Origin: Tetramitus jugosus
Lineage: Eukaryota > Heterolobosea > Eutetramitea > Acrasida > Vahlkampfiidae
Reading direction: 5' to 3'
Assembly (NCBI GenBank): GCA_937625935.1
Contig: OW569351.1
Coordinates: 310,001-374,000 of the forward strand
Length of the DNA stretch: 64,000 nucleotides
A program made the translations under genes and the position numbers. How positions within the stretch are numbered: the first letter of the stretch is position 1; each line of letters starts with the position of its first letter. A model generated the notes under the pieces. It searched no databases. It had not been told where the DNA came from and was given only the letters and a program-made list of their open reading frames with translations. This document shows, in pieces, positions 10,924 through 18,620 of the stretch.

Positions 10924-12372
10924 ATGCTTCACAACACATCTGCCATAACAACAACGACACTGGTGCAGCTTCTATTCACAATCTTTGTCTGCTGTTGTTG
11001 TTTCTTACAATCACACAATTACAGTGTCAATGCATCTCTTACATTTGATCCATCTGGTTTGGATCGTGCTCTCAAAGCTGGAATTCAAGCAAAGGCATTT
11101 CCTGGTGCAGTGGGAGCAGTAGGTGATGAAACAGGTGTGTTGTACATGAAGGCACACGGTCATTTCACTTATTCGTCGGATCTTGAGAGCAATAAGCCAA
11201 TGACTGCTGATACATTGTTTGATGTGGCGTCAGTGACCAAGGTGTTGGCCACGACGAACGCTGTGGCGACACTTTATCAGAGAGGACAATTGGATCTCCA
11301 CACGAAAATCAGCGACATTTTTCCCGCTTTTGCCGCCAATGGAAAGCGCGATATTACTGTAGAGCATTGCTTGTTGCATACGGCGGGATTTCCACCTGAT
11401 CCCGTTCCCAATTTTGAGCAACCGAGTGTTGGATGTGAGCAATCTCAACAGTACTATCCTGAATTGTCATTCTCATGCCAGGAGAGATTGTTCCACAAGC
11501 TAATGAATCAAACATTGCAGAATCCAATTGGAAAGGTGTATGTTTACTCTGATATTAGCATGATGACTCTGGCAAATGTTGTCGGTCAATTGGCCAAGGA
11601 TCATGGCTATGTGACAAAGAATGATACGCTGCCTGGGTGTCCAATTGGAAATCCGAATGGCGAACAACAGTGCTATTATGAGGCCTATGTTCGCAAACAC
11701 ATCTTGCAAAAGTTGGGTATGAAGACGAGCGGATTCTTGCCATCGGTTGAATTGTGGAACAGTATTCCTCCACTCTGGAATGACACAAGTTACAGACACA
11801 AGCTTATCCAGGGATTTGTATCAGATGAGAATGCATATGCAATGGGTGGTATTGCAGGACATGCCGGTCTCTTTTCATCTGTTTCTGAAGTTGCGAAAAT
11901 GGTGAGTGTCATGATGTTCGAACCAGAAACCCTATTGAATGCAACAACTTTGAAGCGATTCTCTCAAGTAGGTAACCTAAACATTAGTTCTAGAGCCCTA
12001 GGATGGGATACAATGATGGATGATCCAACAGAAGGTGCATGTGGAACATTGTCCAGAAGTACATTGTATCACACAGGTTACTCTGGCACATTGGTGTGTA
12101 TGGATCCTGTCCGTAAGATATACTCCATTCTCTTCACCAACAGAGGCTACCCCGAGAAGTTGAACTTTGATATCAAGACATACAGATATCAATTCAATGC
12201 TGCAGTCAAGACATCATATGACAAGTCCCTCAAGAAGTCGGATATTTTCGTGTACGTGATGTACGGATTGTTGTCAGCTGCAATCCTCTCTGTGTTCTTT
12301 GCCTCTCTGATCTCTCTTGTCGTTTACTTGGTGAAGAGAAGAAACAACGAATATAATCAAATATTAAACTAG
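10924..12372 (+). CDS. Membrane-anchored serine beta-lactamase-like hydrolase
   Basis: 482 aa from the ATG at 10924 (earlier frame uses only TTG). Residues 1-38 form a signal peptide with a Leu/Cys-rich core. The body is a class C beta-lactamase/LACTB/penicillin-binding fold: nucleophile motif SVTK (Ser103-Lys106), YSD (Tyr208-Asp210) in place of YxN, and the late HTGYSG (383-385 for HTG). Near residue 445 a strong hydrophobic helix is followed by KRRNNE, so the enzyme domain is predicted outside the cytosol or in a vesicle lumen with a short basic tail inside. Eukaryotic relatives act as peptidases or esterases rather than antibiotic-resistance enzymes; the substrate is unknown. Intervening Cys-containing inserts suggest disulfides. 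Confidence 0.8.
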   Translation: MLHNTSAITTTTLVQLLFTIFVCCCCFLQSHNYSVNASLTFDPSGLDRALKAGIQAKAFPGAVGAVGDETGVLYMKAHGHFTYSSDLESNKPMTADTLFDVASVTKVLATTNAVATLYQRGQLDLHTKISDIFPAFAANGKRDITVEHCLLHTAGFPPDPVPNFEQPSVGCEQSQQYYPELSFSCQERLFHKLMNQTLQNPIGKVYVYSDISMMTLANVVGQLAKDHGYVTKNDTLPGCPIGNPNGEQQCYYEAYVRKHILQKLGMKTSGFLPSVELWNSIPPLWNDTSYRHKLIQGFVSDENAYAMGGIAGHAGLFSSVSEVAKMVSVMMFEPETLLNATTLKRFSQVGNLNISSRALGWDTMMDDPTEGACGTLSRSTLYHTGYSGTLVCMDPVRKIYSILFTNRGYPEKLNFDIKTYRYQFNAAVKTSYDKSLKKSDIFVYVMYGLLSAAILSVFFASLISLVVYLVKRRNNEYNQILN

Positions 12373-12607
12373 TTTTAGCTCGGTAAAATATGTATTAGAC
12401 CATGTGTTACTATAGTGAAAGAAGTTGTAACATGAGAACTGAGACAATCATTGGAGAGTAAATGAGGCAAAGAAATCTCTTCTGAATCTTTACTAAGTTA
12501 CAATTTAAATAAGATAGGGTATTTTATGTTTTGTTGTCGGACTCATGTCATAGTGATGAGACACATGTCTCATCGAGTTCACTTGATGGCCGGTGGCATT
12601 TCTTGTA

Positions 12608-13036
12608 TCACCGCACGTAGTAGGTATTGTAGCCTTCCTGAGGAAAATGGTCACTACTCATTTGTTGAGAAACAGCAAATAACCCCTCGTCAATGGTGTG
12701 AGCCACAAAGGACCCAACAACTTCTCTCCCAGGATCAACATACTTGGAAATGAACGGAATCTTCATTCTTAGACAACTTTTTGTCACATGAGCTATCTGA
12801 GAGCATATGGAGTAGTGGTATGAGGATACGTTGTTCGGTACTCCTACTTGTTGTTGCATTAGTGGTTGTTGATGAATCGGTTCAAAACCATTCGAGTGTT
12901 GATCTAAATTGGCTTTGTGAGCAGCATGAGAGAGTAATCCTAGAGCATACTTTCCCAGATCCAAACATCGTTTGAAATCACTTGAATGGTTACCTTGAGT
13001 AGGGTATATGATAGTTGGTTCTAGTTGTTGTTGCAT
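12608..13036 (-). CDS. Small hypothetical protein
   Basis: 142 aa, ATG at 13036 preceded by an A/C-rich leader. I recognise no family. The sequence has a Gln-rich start and middle (PLMQQQVG), scattered Cys and His, no convincing membrane segment and no coiled coil. It sits alone between the convergent beta-lactamase-like gene and the tRNA-Val gene, and its upstream region carries two hairpins (13106-13135 and 13148-13170). Length and a proper ATG favour a real gene, but nothing in the sequence proves that it is translated. Confidence 0.45.
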   Translation of the reverse strand: MQQQLEPTIIYPTQGNHSSDFKRCLDLGKYALGLLSHAAHKANLDQHSNGFEPIHQQPLMQQQVGVPNNVSSYHYSICSQIAHVTKSCLRMKIPFISKYVDPGREVVGSFVAHTIDEGLFAVSQQMSSDHFPQEGYNTYYVR

Positions 13037-13179
13037 TGTATTGTTTTGAGTTGTTTAGAGTGTTATCAATTCAATTGTTTTGGGTATTAAAAACGTTTTG
13101 TATTCATTCTCCCACCTATTTTTACAAGGGAGAATACTAACAAGATTCCGCTGTATCGTGAATACAACGGTGAATTTCC

Positions 13180-13189
13180 AAAAACAAAA
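13180..13189 (-). terminator. Pol III terminator of tRNA-Val copy 1
   Basis: Read on the minus strand, the tRNA 3' end is followed after five bases by TTTT, G and TTTTT, a typical RNA polymerase III stop signal. Confidence 0.7.
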
Positions 13190-13194
13190 CTGAT

Positions 13195-13268
13195 TACGAT
13201 TGACCGGGATCGAACCGGCGACCTTGAGCGTGTTAAGCTCACGATCTAACCAACTGATCTACAACCGC
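13195..13268 (-). tRNA. tRNA-Val (anticodon AAC), copy 1
   Basis: A 74-nt cloverleaf including the discriminator A. The acceptor stem GCGGTTG pairs with CAATCGT using two G-U pairs. The D stem is GATC/GATC, the anticodon stem TGAGC/GCTCA with loop TTAACAC (AAC, Val), the variable loop has 5 nt, and the T arm is GCCGG-TTCGATC-CCGGT with the usual B box. No intron. It is identical to the copy at 15517-15590. The retroelement insertion site lies 28 bp upstream of its mature 5' end. Confidence 0.95.
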
Positions 13269-13296
13269 TGATATTTACTTCATTTTTTGTCAAAAT

Positions 13297-13311
13297 TTCA
13301 AGCAATTTGGG
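13297..13311 (+). repeat. Target-site duplication, left copy
   Basis: The 15-mer TTCAAGCAATTTGGG at 13297-13311 recurs exactly at 14540-14554, directly after the A-run that ends element A. That is the signature of target-primed reverse transcription. The first 7 bases also recur at 15369-15375 after the A-run of element B. Confidence 0.85.
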
Positions 13312-14415
13312 AAAAAACGCAGAAAAACGGAATCACATCAACAAATTCGGTGAAGGAATACGGCAACAGCCGTTATGCAGTGTGGACCACTGCACGGAAA
13401 GGCTCTAAGCCAAGTGACAGAGAGGTCGTCATTACCGGCAGAAAGATTGGAGAGGAGTTTGGTGACTGGCTCAACCGAGTCCAAGTCATCAAAAGGAAAG
13501 ACCAGCAACGCTTTGTTGCATGGGTGACGGTCAAGGGTGACCGCATCTATGACTTTGTTGAGTTGTTCAACAAAGAGAGGAGGATTGGCAACAGCACAAG
13601 GATTGCACAAGAAAGGTGGTCGTCCATGGCATGAAGAACATGTCAGTGGACGACATCAAGAAGCTACTGGGACCTGAGAAGGTTGCCAGTGTGCTCAAGA
13701 AGCGTGACACTGCTTTCGTGGTCATGGGTGATGAAACCTTTGCACAAGCAGTGCTCAGCGGAGAGCAAAAGGTCAAGGCCACGGTCACTCGATACGTCGA
13801 GCGGCCACATGATCCCCTCAAGGCTGTCAACAAGAGGTTGACGAAGATGTACTGCTGACGGTGGTTGACGGACTGCGTCGACAGGTCACAGAACTCACCA
13901 AGGAATTGGCAAAGACAAAGGGTCAAGAGAGTAACAAACCGGTTCCGATACCGGAACTAGAAGTTGCACAAAGAACTGTTCCAGATCTAATGGAGGCAGA
14001 AGAACAAAGGAGTACAACACCACTGCCAACAGTGCCTGTTGTACAGCTCAGCGCTGAGAATCAGCAAATACTGGAGCAAGTGAACGCCACTTCTCCAGTG
14101 TTTGCCAGAGTGAAGAAGGAAATTGCTGCACTGGCACTTGCTGCTGCACGCAAAAGGTATGGTTTGACAGAGGACGAACCAGTCATTGTGGATGTGGATG
14201 ATGACTCCGAAAAGGAGATTCAGAGTCCACAACTCAATGAAAACAAGAAAAGGAGTGCTAGGATCACACTGGGTGATCTGAGGAGCAACAAGGCCCAAGA
14301 CAAGAAAAAAACAACAGATGGCTCTGTGTCCATCGGTGGTCCTACTACAAGGTTACGCTCTTTGATGAAGAGCATCAACCAAAACACTCACCAGAGTGAT
14401 TCTTCCAACCTGTAG
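13312..14415 (+). pseudogene. ORF1-like (nucleic-acid-binding) remnant of element A, two frame breaks
   Basis: Coding sense runs in three successive plus-strand frames: to about 13610, then about 13610-13840, then about 13830-14415, about 370 codons in all with no start ATG in the first segment. The first two segments each look like an RRM-type beta-alpha-beta unit (RYAVWTTAR..., and VVVHGMKNMSVDDIKKLL with TAFVVMGDE). The third is a heptad-like stretch (LRRQVTELTKELAK) and a charged tail. Tandem RRM-like folds plus coiled coil is the usual make-up of LINE ORF1 proteins. The two shifts could be mutations, or one could be a programmed shift; absence of a start favours decay. RRM assignment is by eye. 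Confidence 0.55.
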
Positions 14416-14539
14416 GTGCACCGTCGGGGACAACAAGAGAAGAAGAGTGAATGACGCCCTACGGGTCGTCACTCACAAAACAAGTCAATAAATGAGCAAT
14501 CGTGTGCTTGCGCACACTTGGTTGTATGGAAAAAAAAAA
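13312..14539 (+). mobile_element. Element A: LINE-like insertion with ORF1 remnant
   Basis: This 1.2-kb unit lies between two copies of a 15-bp target-site duplication and ends in TTGTATGG plus a 10-A run. It carries an ORF1-like coding region broken in two places and a 124-bp 3' untranslated tail. The tail has a TGA-rich hairpin at about 14445-14474 and a GTGTGC/GCACAC hairpin at 14502-14517, then the A-run. No reverse transcriptase is present, so it could not have moved alone; either ORF2 was lost or it was mobilised in trans. It is inserted just upstream of tRNA-Val copy 1, in the opposite orientation, and inside the left margin of element B. Confidence 0.75.
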
Positions 14540-14554
14540 TTCAAGCAATTTGGG

Positions 14555-15368
14555 GTGATATGAGCAGTGCAGTGCGAGAAGTGCAGCCTCGGAGGGAGAT
14601 GCAAGAATGCTAAAGAGTGGTATCACGAAACACTTACAACTGTTCGATTCGGATGGAATAGTGAAATAATGAAACAAATAAGAGCGAAGTCTATCCTGTC
14701 AGATGCAAACTGGAAGCTAGAAGCTGGCCTGCAGAAAGAGAAGGAGTGGAATGAGTTTTTGAAGTGCCCCTTCGGTCTCGAAAGAGGCAAGCAGAGGTTT
14801 TACCACCAAGTCCGGAGTGGCACTCTGCATACAAAGACTGTGATACGAGACCTTTATGGACCACGGGTGGAAGCCATATGTGCCCATTGCGAGAGTGAAC
14901 CGGAGATGATACTACATCTATTGGTAGAGTGTGAAGAAGCCAAAAGAGCAAGGAGCGAACTGGTGGAGGGACTCAAGGTTTCATTGGACAAACGGGAGTT
15001 CATGAGACCGCTCAAGCTCAATCTATGGTTCGACAATACGGTGTACGAGGACGGTAAAATGTCACCTCGGATTCCCAGTCGTACGTCGGAAGAGCTGCTG
15101 GCAGGACTAATGGGTAAAGAAGAGGACCAGAAGGAGGTACTGATGAAAGAAATGGTAGTGTATGGCCGCAAGAAGAGGGAAACCAAAGTTAAAAGATTAG
15201 TAAATGCAATGAAAAGATCTTGCATCAAGCGAATGTATACAGTCTGGAAAGACTCGATAGCGAAGAGGCCTGGACAATAGCTCAGTTCTGAGCGACGGTT
15301 CTGAGCGACGACATTGCTCACAGTAGTGTATTGAATAAAGTGGCAACAACTGTTGTATGGAAAAAAAA
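14555..15368 (+). mobile_element. Element B: 5'-truncated LINE-like insertion
   Basis: About 0.8 kb ending in TTGTATGG and an 8-A run, the same 3' terminus as element A. It encodes only the C-terminal end of an ORF2, which is what 5' truncation during reverse transcription leaves. The base after the A-run starts TTCAAGC, matching the first 7 bases of the left flank, so a short duplication is still visible. Element A entered at the seam, making B the older insertion. The 3' tail holds a tandem 13-bp duplication near 15285-15310 and AATAAA near 15334. Its end is 148 bp from the mature 3' end of tRNA-Val copy 2. Confidence 0.75.
14567..15280 (+). pseudogene. ORF2 C-terminal fragment of a non-LTR retrotransposon
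   Basis: 237 codons are open from an ATG at 14567, though the true ORF2 start is missing. About residues 104-125 read CAHCESEPEMILHLLVEC: the C-x2-C...H-x4-C zinc-knuckle (zf-RVT type) found after the reverse transcriptase in LINE ORF2 proteins. Preceding sequence (RFYHQVRSGTLHTKTVIRDLYG) is like the connector in those proteins. The C-terminal 100 residues are Lys/Arg-rich and ring no bell. No endonuclease or polymerase motifs remain. The frame is intact, so the insertion may be fairly young or the open frame is chance survival. Confidence 0.7.
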
Positions 15369-15506
15369 TTCAAGCCCTTACATTGAATCCCACTCGTATC
15401 GGTTATCTCTTCCTTAACTGTCCAGTGTCGTGATGGGTTAGGAGATGAAAATCTGGTACCTTTTGAATGATCAACCAAAACGAACCACATTTCGTCTTTC
15501 TGTTCC

Positions 15507-15511
15507 AAAAA
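15507..15511 (-). terminator. Pol III terminator of tRNA-Val copy 2
   Basis: A TTTTT run on the minus strand starts five bases past the discriminator base of the second tRNA-Val gene. Confidence 0.7.
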
Positions 15512-15516
15512 GGGTA

Positions 15517-15590
15517 TACGATTGACCGGGATCGAACCGGCGACCTTGAGCGTGTTAAGCTCACGATCTAACCAACTGATCTACAACCGC
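15517..15590 (-). tRNA. tRNA-Val (anticodon AAC), copy 2
   Basis: All 74 nt, including the acceptor wobble pairs and the AAC anticodon loop, are identical to copy 1 at 13195-13268. Flanking sequence differs on both sides, so only the gene body is shared. The pair is 2.2 kb apart in the same orientation with the retroelements between them. Confidence 0.95.
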
Positions 15591-15675
15591 TTATATCTCC
15601 TTTTCATTTGACTATATTCTTCGCCTTAAATCTCACGGAAGATTTGGCAATTTGGACGGAGTCTGAACGTTTGTT

Positions 15676-15939
15676 TTATCGCCAAGTATTGACCGAAAAC
15701 CCTGCTGTATTGTATGACTTGACACTGTTTTCAAATCGTTCGCTCCACTTCTTCTTCATAAAGTTATTGAGTTCGAGACATTGTTTGTATTGCTCCGAAA
15801 ATGGTTGACAGTTGCTCACACTGCCTGTTCTTTCTGTACACATGTAAACATCAAGAGCATGTTGCGCACAAGGGTTGTTGTTCGTCCATGTGCTCACACT
15901 TTGTTGAGTCAATGGTAAAGGAACTGGATCTCGACGCAT
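15676..15939 (-). CDS. Twin CX9C (CHCH) mitochondrial intermembrane-space protein
   Basis: 87 aa, ATG at 15939. Two helices each carry Cys-x9-Cys: CAQHALDVYMC and CQPFSEQYKQC, separated by a short loop. This is the coiled-helix-coiled-helix fold that is oxidised and trapped in the intermembrane space by Mia40/Erv1. Members serve in respiratory-complex assembly or mitochondrial ribosomes. Outside the four Cys the sequence does not let me name the member; COX19-, CMC- or CHCHD-type proteins of similar length are candidates. The gene is divergent from RPS12 across 234 bp. Confidence 0.75.
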   Translation of the reverse strand: MRRDPVPLPLTQQSVSTWTNNNPCAQHALDVYMCTERTGSVSNCQPFSEQYKQCLELNNFMKKKWSERFENSVKSYNTAGFSVNTWR

Positions 15940-16173
15940 TGTTTCTTTGTTTTTTGTGGGATCTTTGTCGGAATTTAATTATTCTCCTCTTTGAATTTTC
16001 ATGGAAATATGGCATCTGTCATCGTGTTTGTTGAAGTCAACTGGCGGCAAGTACAAAACATGAAAAATTGGCGAAACTATAAATTCAAAAAACAAATTAT
16101 CATACACTCCGTGCGAGCAACCCAAAATCACAGCCAAAACCCACATTTCGTTGTAGTGACCACTAATTAAACA

Positions 16174-16695
16174 ATGGCAGACGCGTAAGTTATCAGAATA
16201 CGTGACAATTGTTGAGATTGTTTTTTTTCTATGTTTTCATTTGAGTCAGCTATGATAACATTTTATTTTCTAAATGTTAGAGTTGACCAATTGACCCAAG
16301 AACCAATCCAAAAGGAATTGACCCTTATGTCCTCATTGAAGGAAGTCTTGAAAAAGGCATCCATCCAAAATGAGTTGGCAAGAGGTTTGAGAGAATGTTG
16401 CAGAGCTTTGGACAAGAAGCAAGCTCAATTCTGTGTTTTGGCTGAGAACACCACTGAGTCCCAATACAAGCAATTGATTGAAGCTTTGTGCAAGACCAAC
16501 GGCATTGACTTGATCACCATTCCAGACAACATCCAACTCGGTGAATGGGTTGGTTTGGCTAAGTATGACAAGCAAATGAAGGTCAGAAAGGTGCAAAAGT
16601 GCTCTTGCGCTGTTGTCAAGTATTTGGACGGAAGCTTCCCAGAGTTGGAGTTTTTGATCAACCACTTCAACAAGGACAAGAAGCAAGAAGAATAA
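16174..16695 (+). CDS. RPS12: 40S ribosomal protein S12 (eS12)
   Basis: Join 16174..16184 and 16281..16695, 141 aa. The first coding exon is only 11 nt (ATG GCA GAC GC), followed by a 96-bp intron GTAAGT...TTAG, and the join reads MADAVDQL. The core LARGLRECCRALDKKQAQFCVLAENTTE, with LITIPDNIQLGEWVGLAKYD and CSCAVVKYL, is diagnostic for eS12, a protein of the 40S beak found in eukaryotes only. A start-codon-proximal intron is common in ribosomal protein genes. The gene ends 89 bp from the convergent hslU-like gene. Confidence 0.97.
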
Positions 16696-16784
16696 ATTCT
16701 TTAACACTTTCCCTCCAAAACGAAATTTCATTCTTCTCCAAATCATGTAAACAGTGATCGCATAATTTGGCTTCGTGATTTTAT

Positions 16785-18305
16785 TTAGAGAACAAACTTG
16801 CTCAAGTCAGTCTTTTTCATCAGAGCTCCAACAGTTTCTTGAACCATTTGTGGAGTCACGATGACAGATTGACCTGACATGGATGATGCATTGAATGAAA
16901 CTTCTTCCAAAATCTTTTCGACCACGGTGAGCAATCGACGAGCTCCGATATTCTCTACAGTTGTGTTCAACTCTGTTGCTACACGAGCTATTTCCCTGAT
17001 TGATTCTTGATTGAACTCGAGCTCCACACCCTCAGTACTCAATAGGGCAATGTTTTGCTTCAGAATGTTAGATTCTGGTTCTGTCAAAATTCTGTGCATG
17101 TCATCTTCGGTCAATCCTTGCAACTCAACACGGATAGGCAATCTTCCTTGAAGTTCAGCCAACATATCACTAGGCTTCGATGAATGGAAGGCACCACTCG
17201 CAATAAACAATATATGATCAGTGTTGACATTGCCATACTTTGTAGATACGGTTGTTCCTTCAATCAATGGTAGCAAATCTCTCTGAACACCCTCGGCACT
17301 GGCATCGTGACCTCTCGATTTATCGGTTGAGCAAATCTTGTCAATTTCATCAATCACAACAATTCCATCTTGTTCTACAGCTCGAATGGCCTCTCTCGTG
17401 ATGGCCTCCATGTTCATACTCTTCTCAGCTTCGTTGTCTTCGATCAATGGGCGTGCATCCTTGACTTTCATTGTTCGTTTCTTGCTAGGACGAGAAATCA
17501 TGCTAAACAAGTCCTGAATCTGTCCAATTCCCTCTCCTAGACTTCCACCGAGTGTCGAGAGGCGCTGTGGTGGCTTATCAGGCAACTCTACATCAATCAC
17601 TCTGTCATCTAGCTCTCCAGATCTCAACATTTCTCTATACTTTGATCGAACAACCTCTGATCCATCACCTACCAAACAGGCCAACAAGTAATCTTCTGTT
17701 AGCTTTTGAACACGTTCCTTGTTTCTCTGTCTCGTGTTGGTCTTTGTTTGTGTGATGGCGACATCGATGAGATCACGAATAATTTGATCCACGTCTCTTC
17801 CATGGAAACCAACCTCTGTAAACTTTGTCGCCTCCACCTTCAAGAAGGGTGCGTCGGATAATTTAGCAAGACGTCGGGCTATCTCAGTTTTACCGACGCC
17901 TGTTGCTCCGATCATCAAGATATTTTTGGGCAGAATTTCGTTTCGGAGGGCAGTGGGCAGCTTGTGTCGTCTCCAACGATTTCTCATTGCGATCGCAACT
18001 GCTCTCTTGGCATCATTTTGACCCACAATAAAGCGATTGAGTTGTTTGACCACTTCTGCAGGTGTCAAATTCTCATCCAATTGATTGATGTGGATACCTG
18101 ATGCTGCATCTTCGTCGCTAATGTTATTGGTTGATGTTTGTTGTGTTTGTTGTTGTGAAAAGCGAGAAAGAGTAGAGAAATGAGCTCTGGTGCTACTTTT
18201 GTGAGTCAATAGAGAAAGCTTCAAAGAATTGTGATGGCGATGGACACCATGATTGAGGAGGGAAGTTGCGAGATGCCTTGTGCGGATGAGTGCGTGGTAA
18301 TTCAT
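16785..18305 (-). CDS. hslU: Mitochondrial HslU (ClpY) ATPase of the HslVU protease
   Basis: 506 aa from ATG 18305; upstream frame has no ATG. Residues 1 to about 70 are Arg/His/Ser/Thr-rich and lack acids, as expected for a mitochondrial presequence. The enzyme starts LTPAEVVKQLNRFIVGQNDAKRAV, followed by Walker A GATGVGKTE (Ala replaces the usual Pro), the FTEVGFHGRDVDQIIRDL pore/I-domain entry, Walker B VVIDEIDK, and sensor sequences including ENIGARRLLTVVEK. The C-terminus DLSKFVL resembles the bacterial tail that docks in HslV. The hexamer unfolds substrates and feeds the HslV peptidase, which is not encoded in this window. Eukaryotic HslVU is patchily distributed and mitochondrial, in keeping with the presequence. 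Confidence 0.95.
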   Translation of the reverse strand: MNYHALIRTRHLATSLLNHGVHRHHNSLKLSLLTHKSSTRAHFSTLSRFSQQQTQQTSTNNISDEDAASGIHINQLDENLTPAEVVKQLNRFIVGQNDAKRAVAIAMRNRWRRHKLPTALRNEILPKNILMIGATGVGKTEIARRLAKLSDAPFLKVEATKFTEVGFHGRDVDQIIRDLIDVAITQTKTNTRQRNKERVQKLTEDYLLACLVGDGSEVVRSKYREMLRSGELDDRVIDVELPDKPPQRLSTLGGSLGEGIGQIQDLFSMISRPSKKRTMKVKDARPLIEDNEAEKSMNMEAITREAIRAVEQDGIVVIDEIDKICSTDKSRGHDASAEGVQRDLLPLIEGTTVSTKYGNVNTDHILFIASGAFHSSKPSDMLAELQGRLPIRVELQGLTEDDMHRILTEPESNILKQNIALLSTEGVELEFNQESIREIARVATELNTTVENIGARRLLTVVEKILEEVSFNASSMSGQSVIVTPQMVQETVGALMKKTDLSKFVL

Positions 18306-18501
18306 CTTGTTTTTTGATTCGATTTTTCTCGTGGTTTTGTTTTTTGTTTTGATCTGGATAATTTTCCTCACCAATTTAAAACATCAATCGTTTTTTTAAT
18401 CCAATATTCTCAGTTGCCATTGTGTTGCCCACTTGAGGATTTCTTGCTTTCCCTGCCGTCGCACCAAAAATCGAGTAATTCCTCAGGTTTGCTTTATGAG
18501 T

Positions 18502-18620
18502 GTCTACGTTCATACAATGGTGGAACCACCTCTTCCCATTTCGAATAGAGAAGTTAAGCACCATCTGGCTGAGTTAGTATTGAGATAGGAGACTACTCGA
18601 GAACCCTCAGTAATGTAGGC
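18502..18620 (+). rRNA. 5S ribosomal RNA, single dispersed copy
   Basis: 119 nt closing with GTCTAC at the 5' end pairing with GTAGGC at the 3' end. Conserved landmarks appear in order: CATACAA after helix I, CCCATTTCGAA, AGTTAAGCACC (internal control region box A), TTAGTATTGAGATAGGAGAC (boxes IE/C) and the final helix. TTTT at 18621-18624 is the Pol III stop. It lies between a protein gene on the minus strand and one on the plus strand, not in a tandem array. Some stems look less GC-rich than in other eukaryotes, so a diverged variant or pseudogene is possible, but the key motifs are intact. Confidence 0.88.

Noticed and set aside
13195-15590. tRNA-bounded genomic island of the bacterial integrase type
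   Set aside because: No integrase; the target duplications, A-runs and LINE zinc knuckle explain the insert as retrotransposition.
18376-18564. Minus-strand 62-codon frame upstream of hslU
   Set aside because: Overlaps the 5S rRNA gene and has no ATG; a by-product of rRNA sequence.
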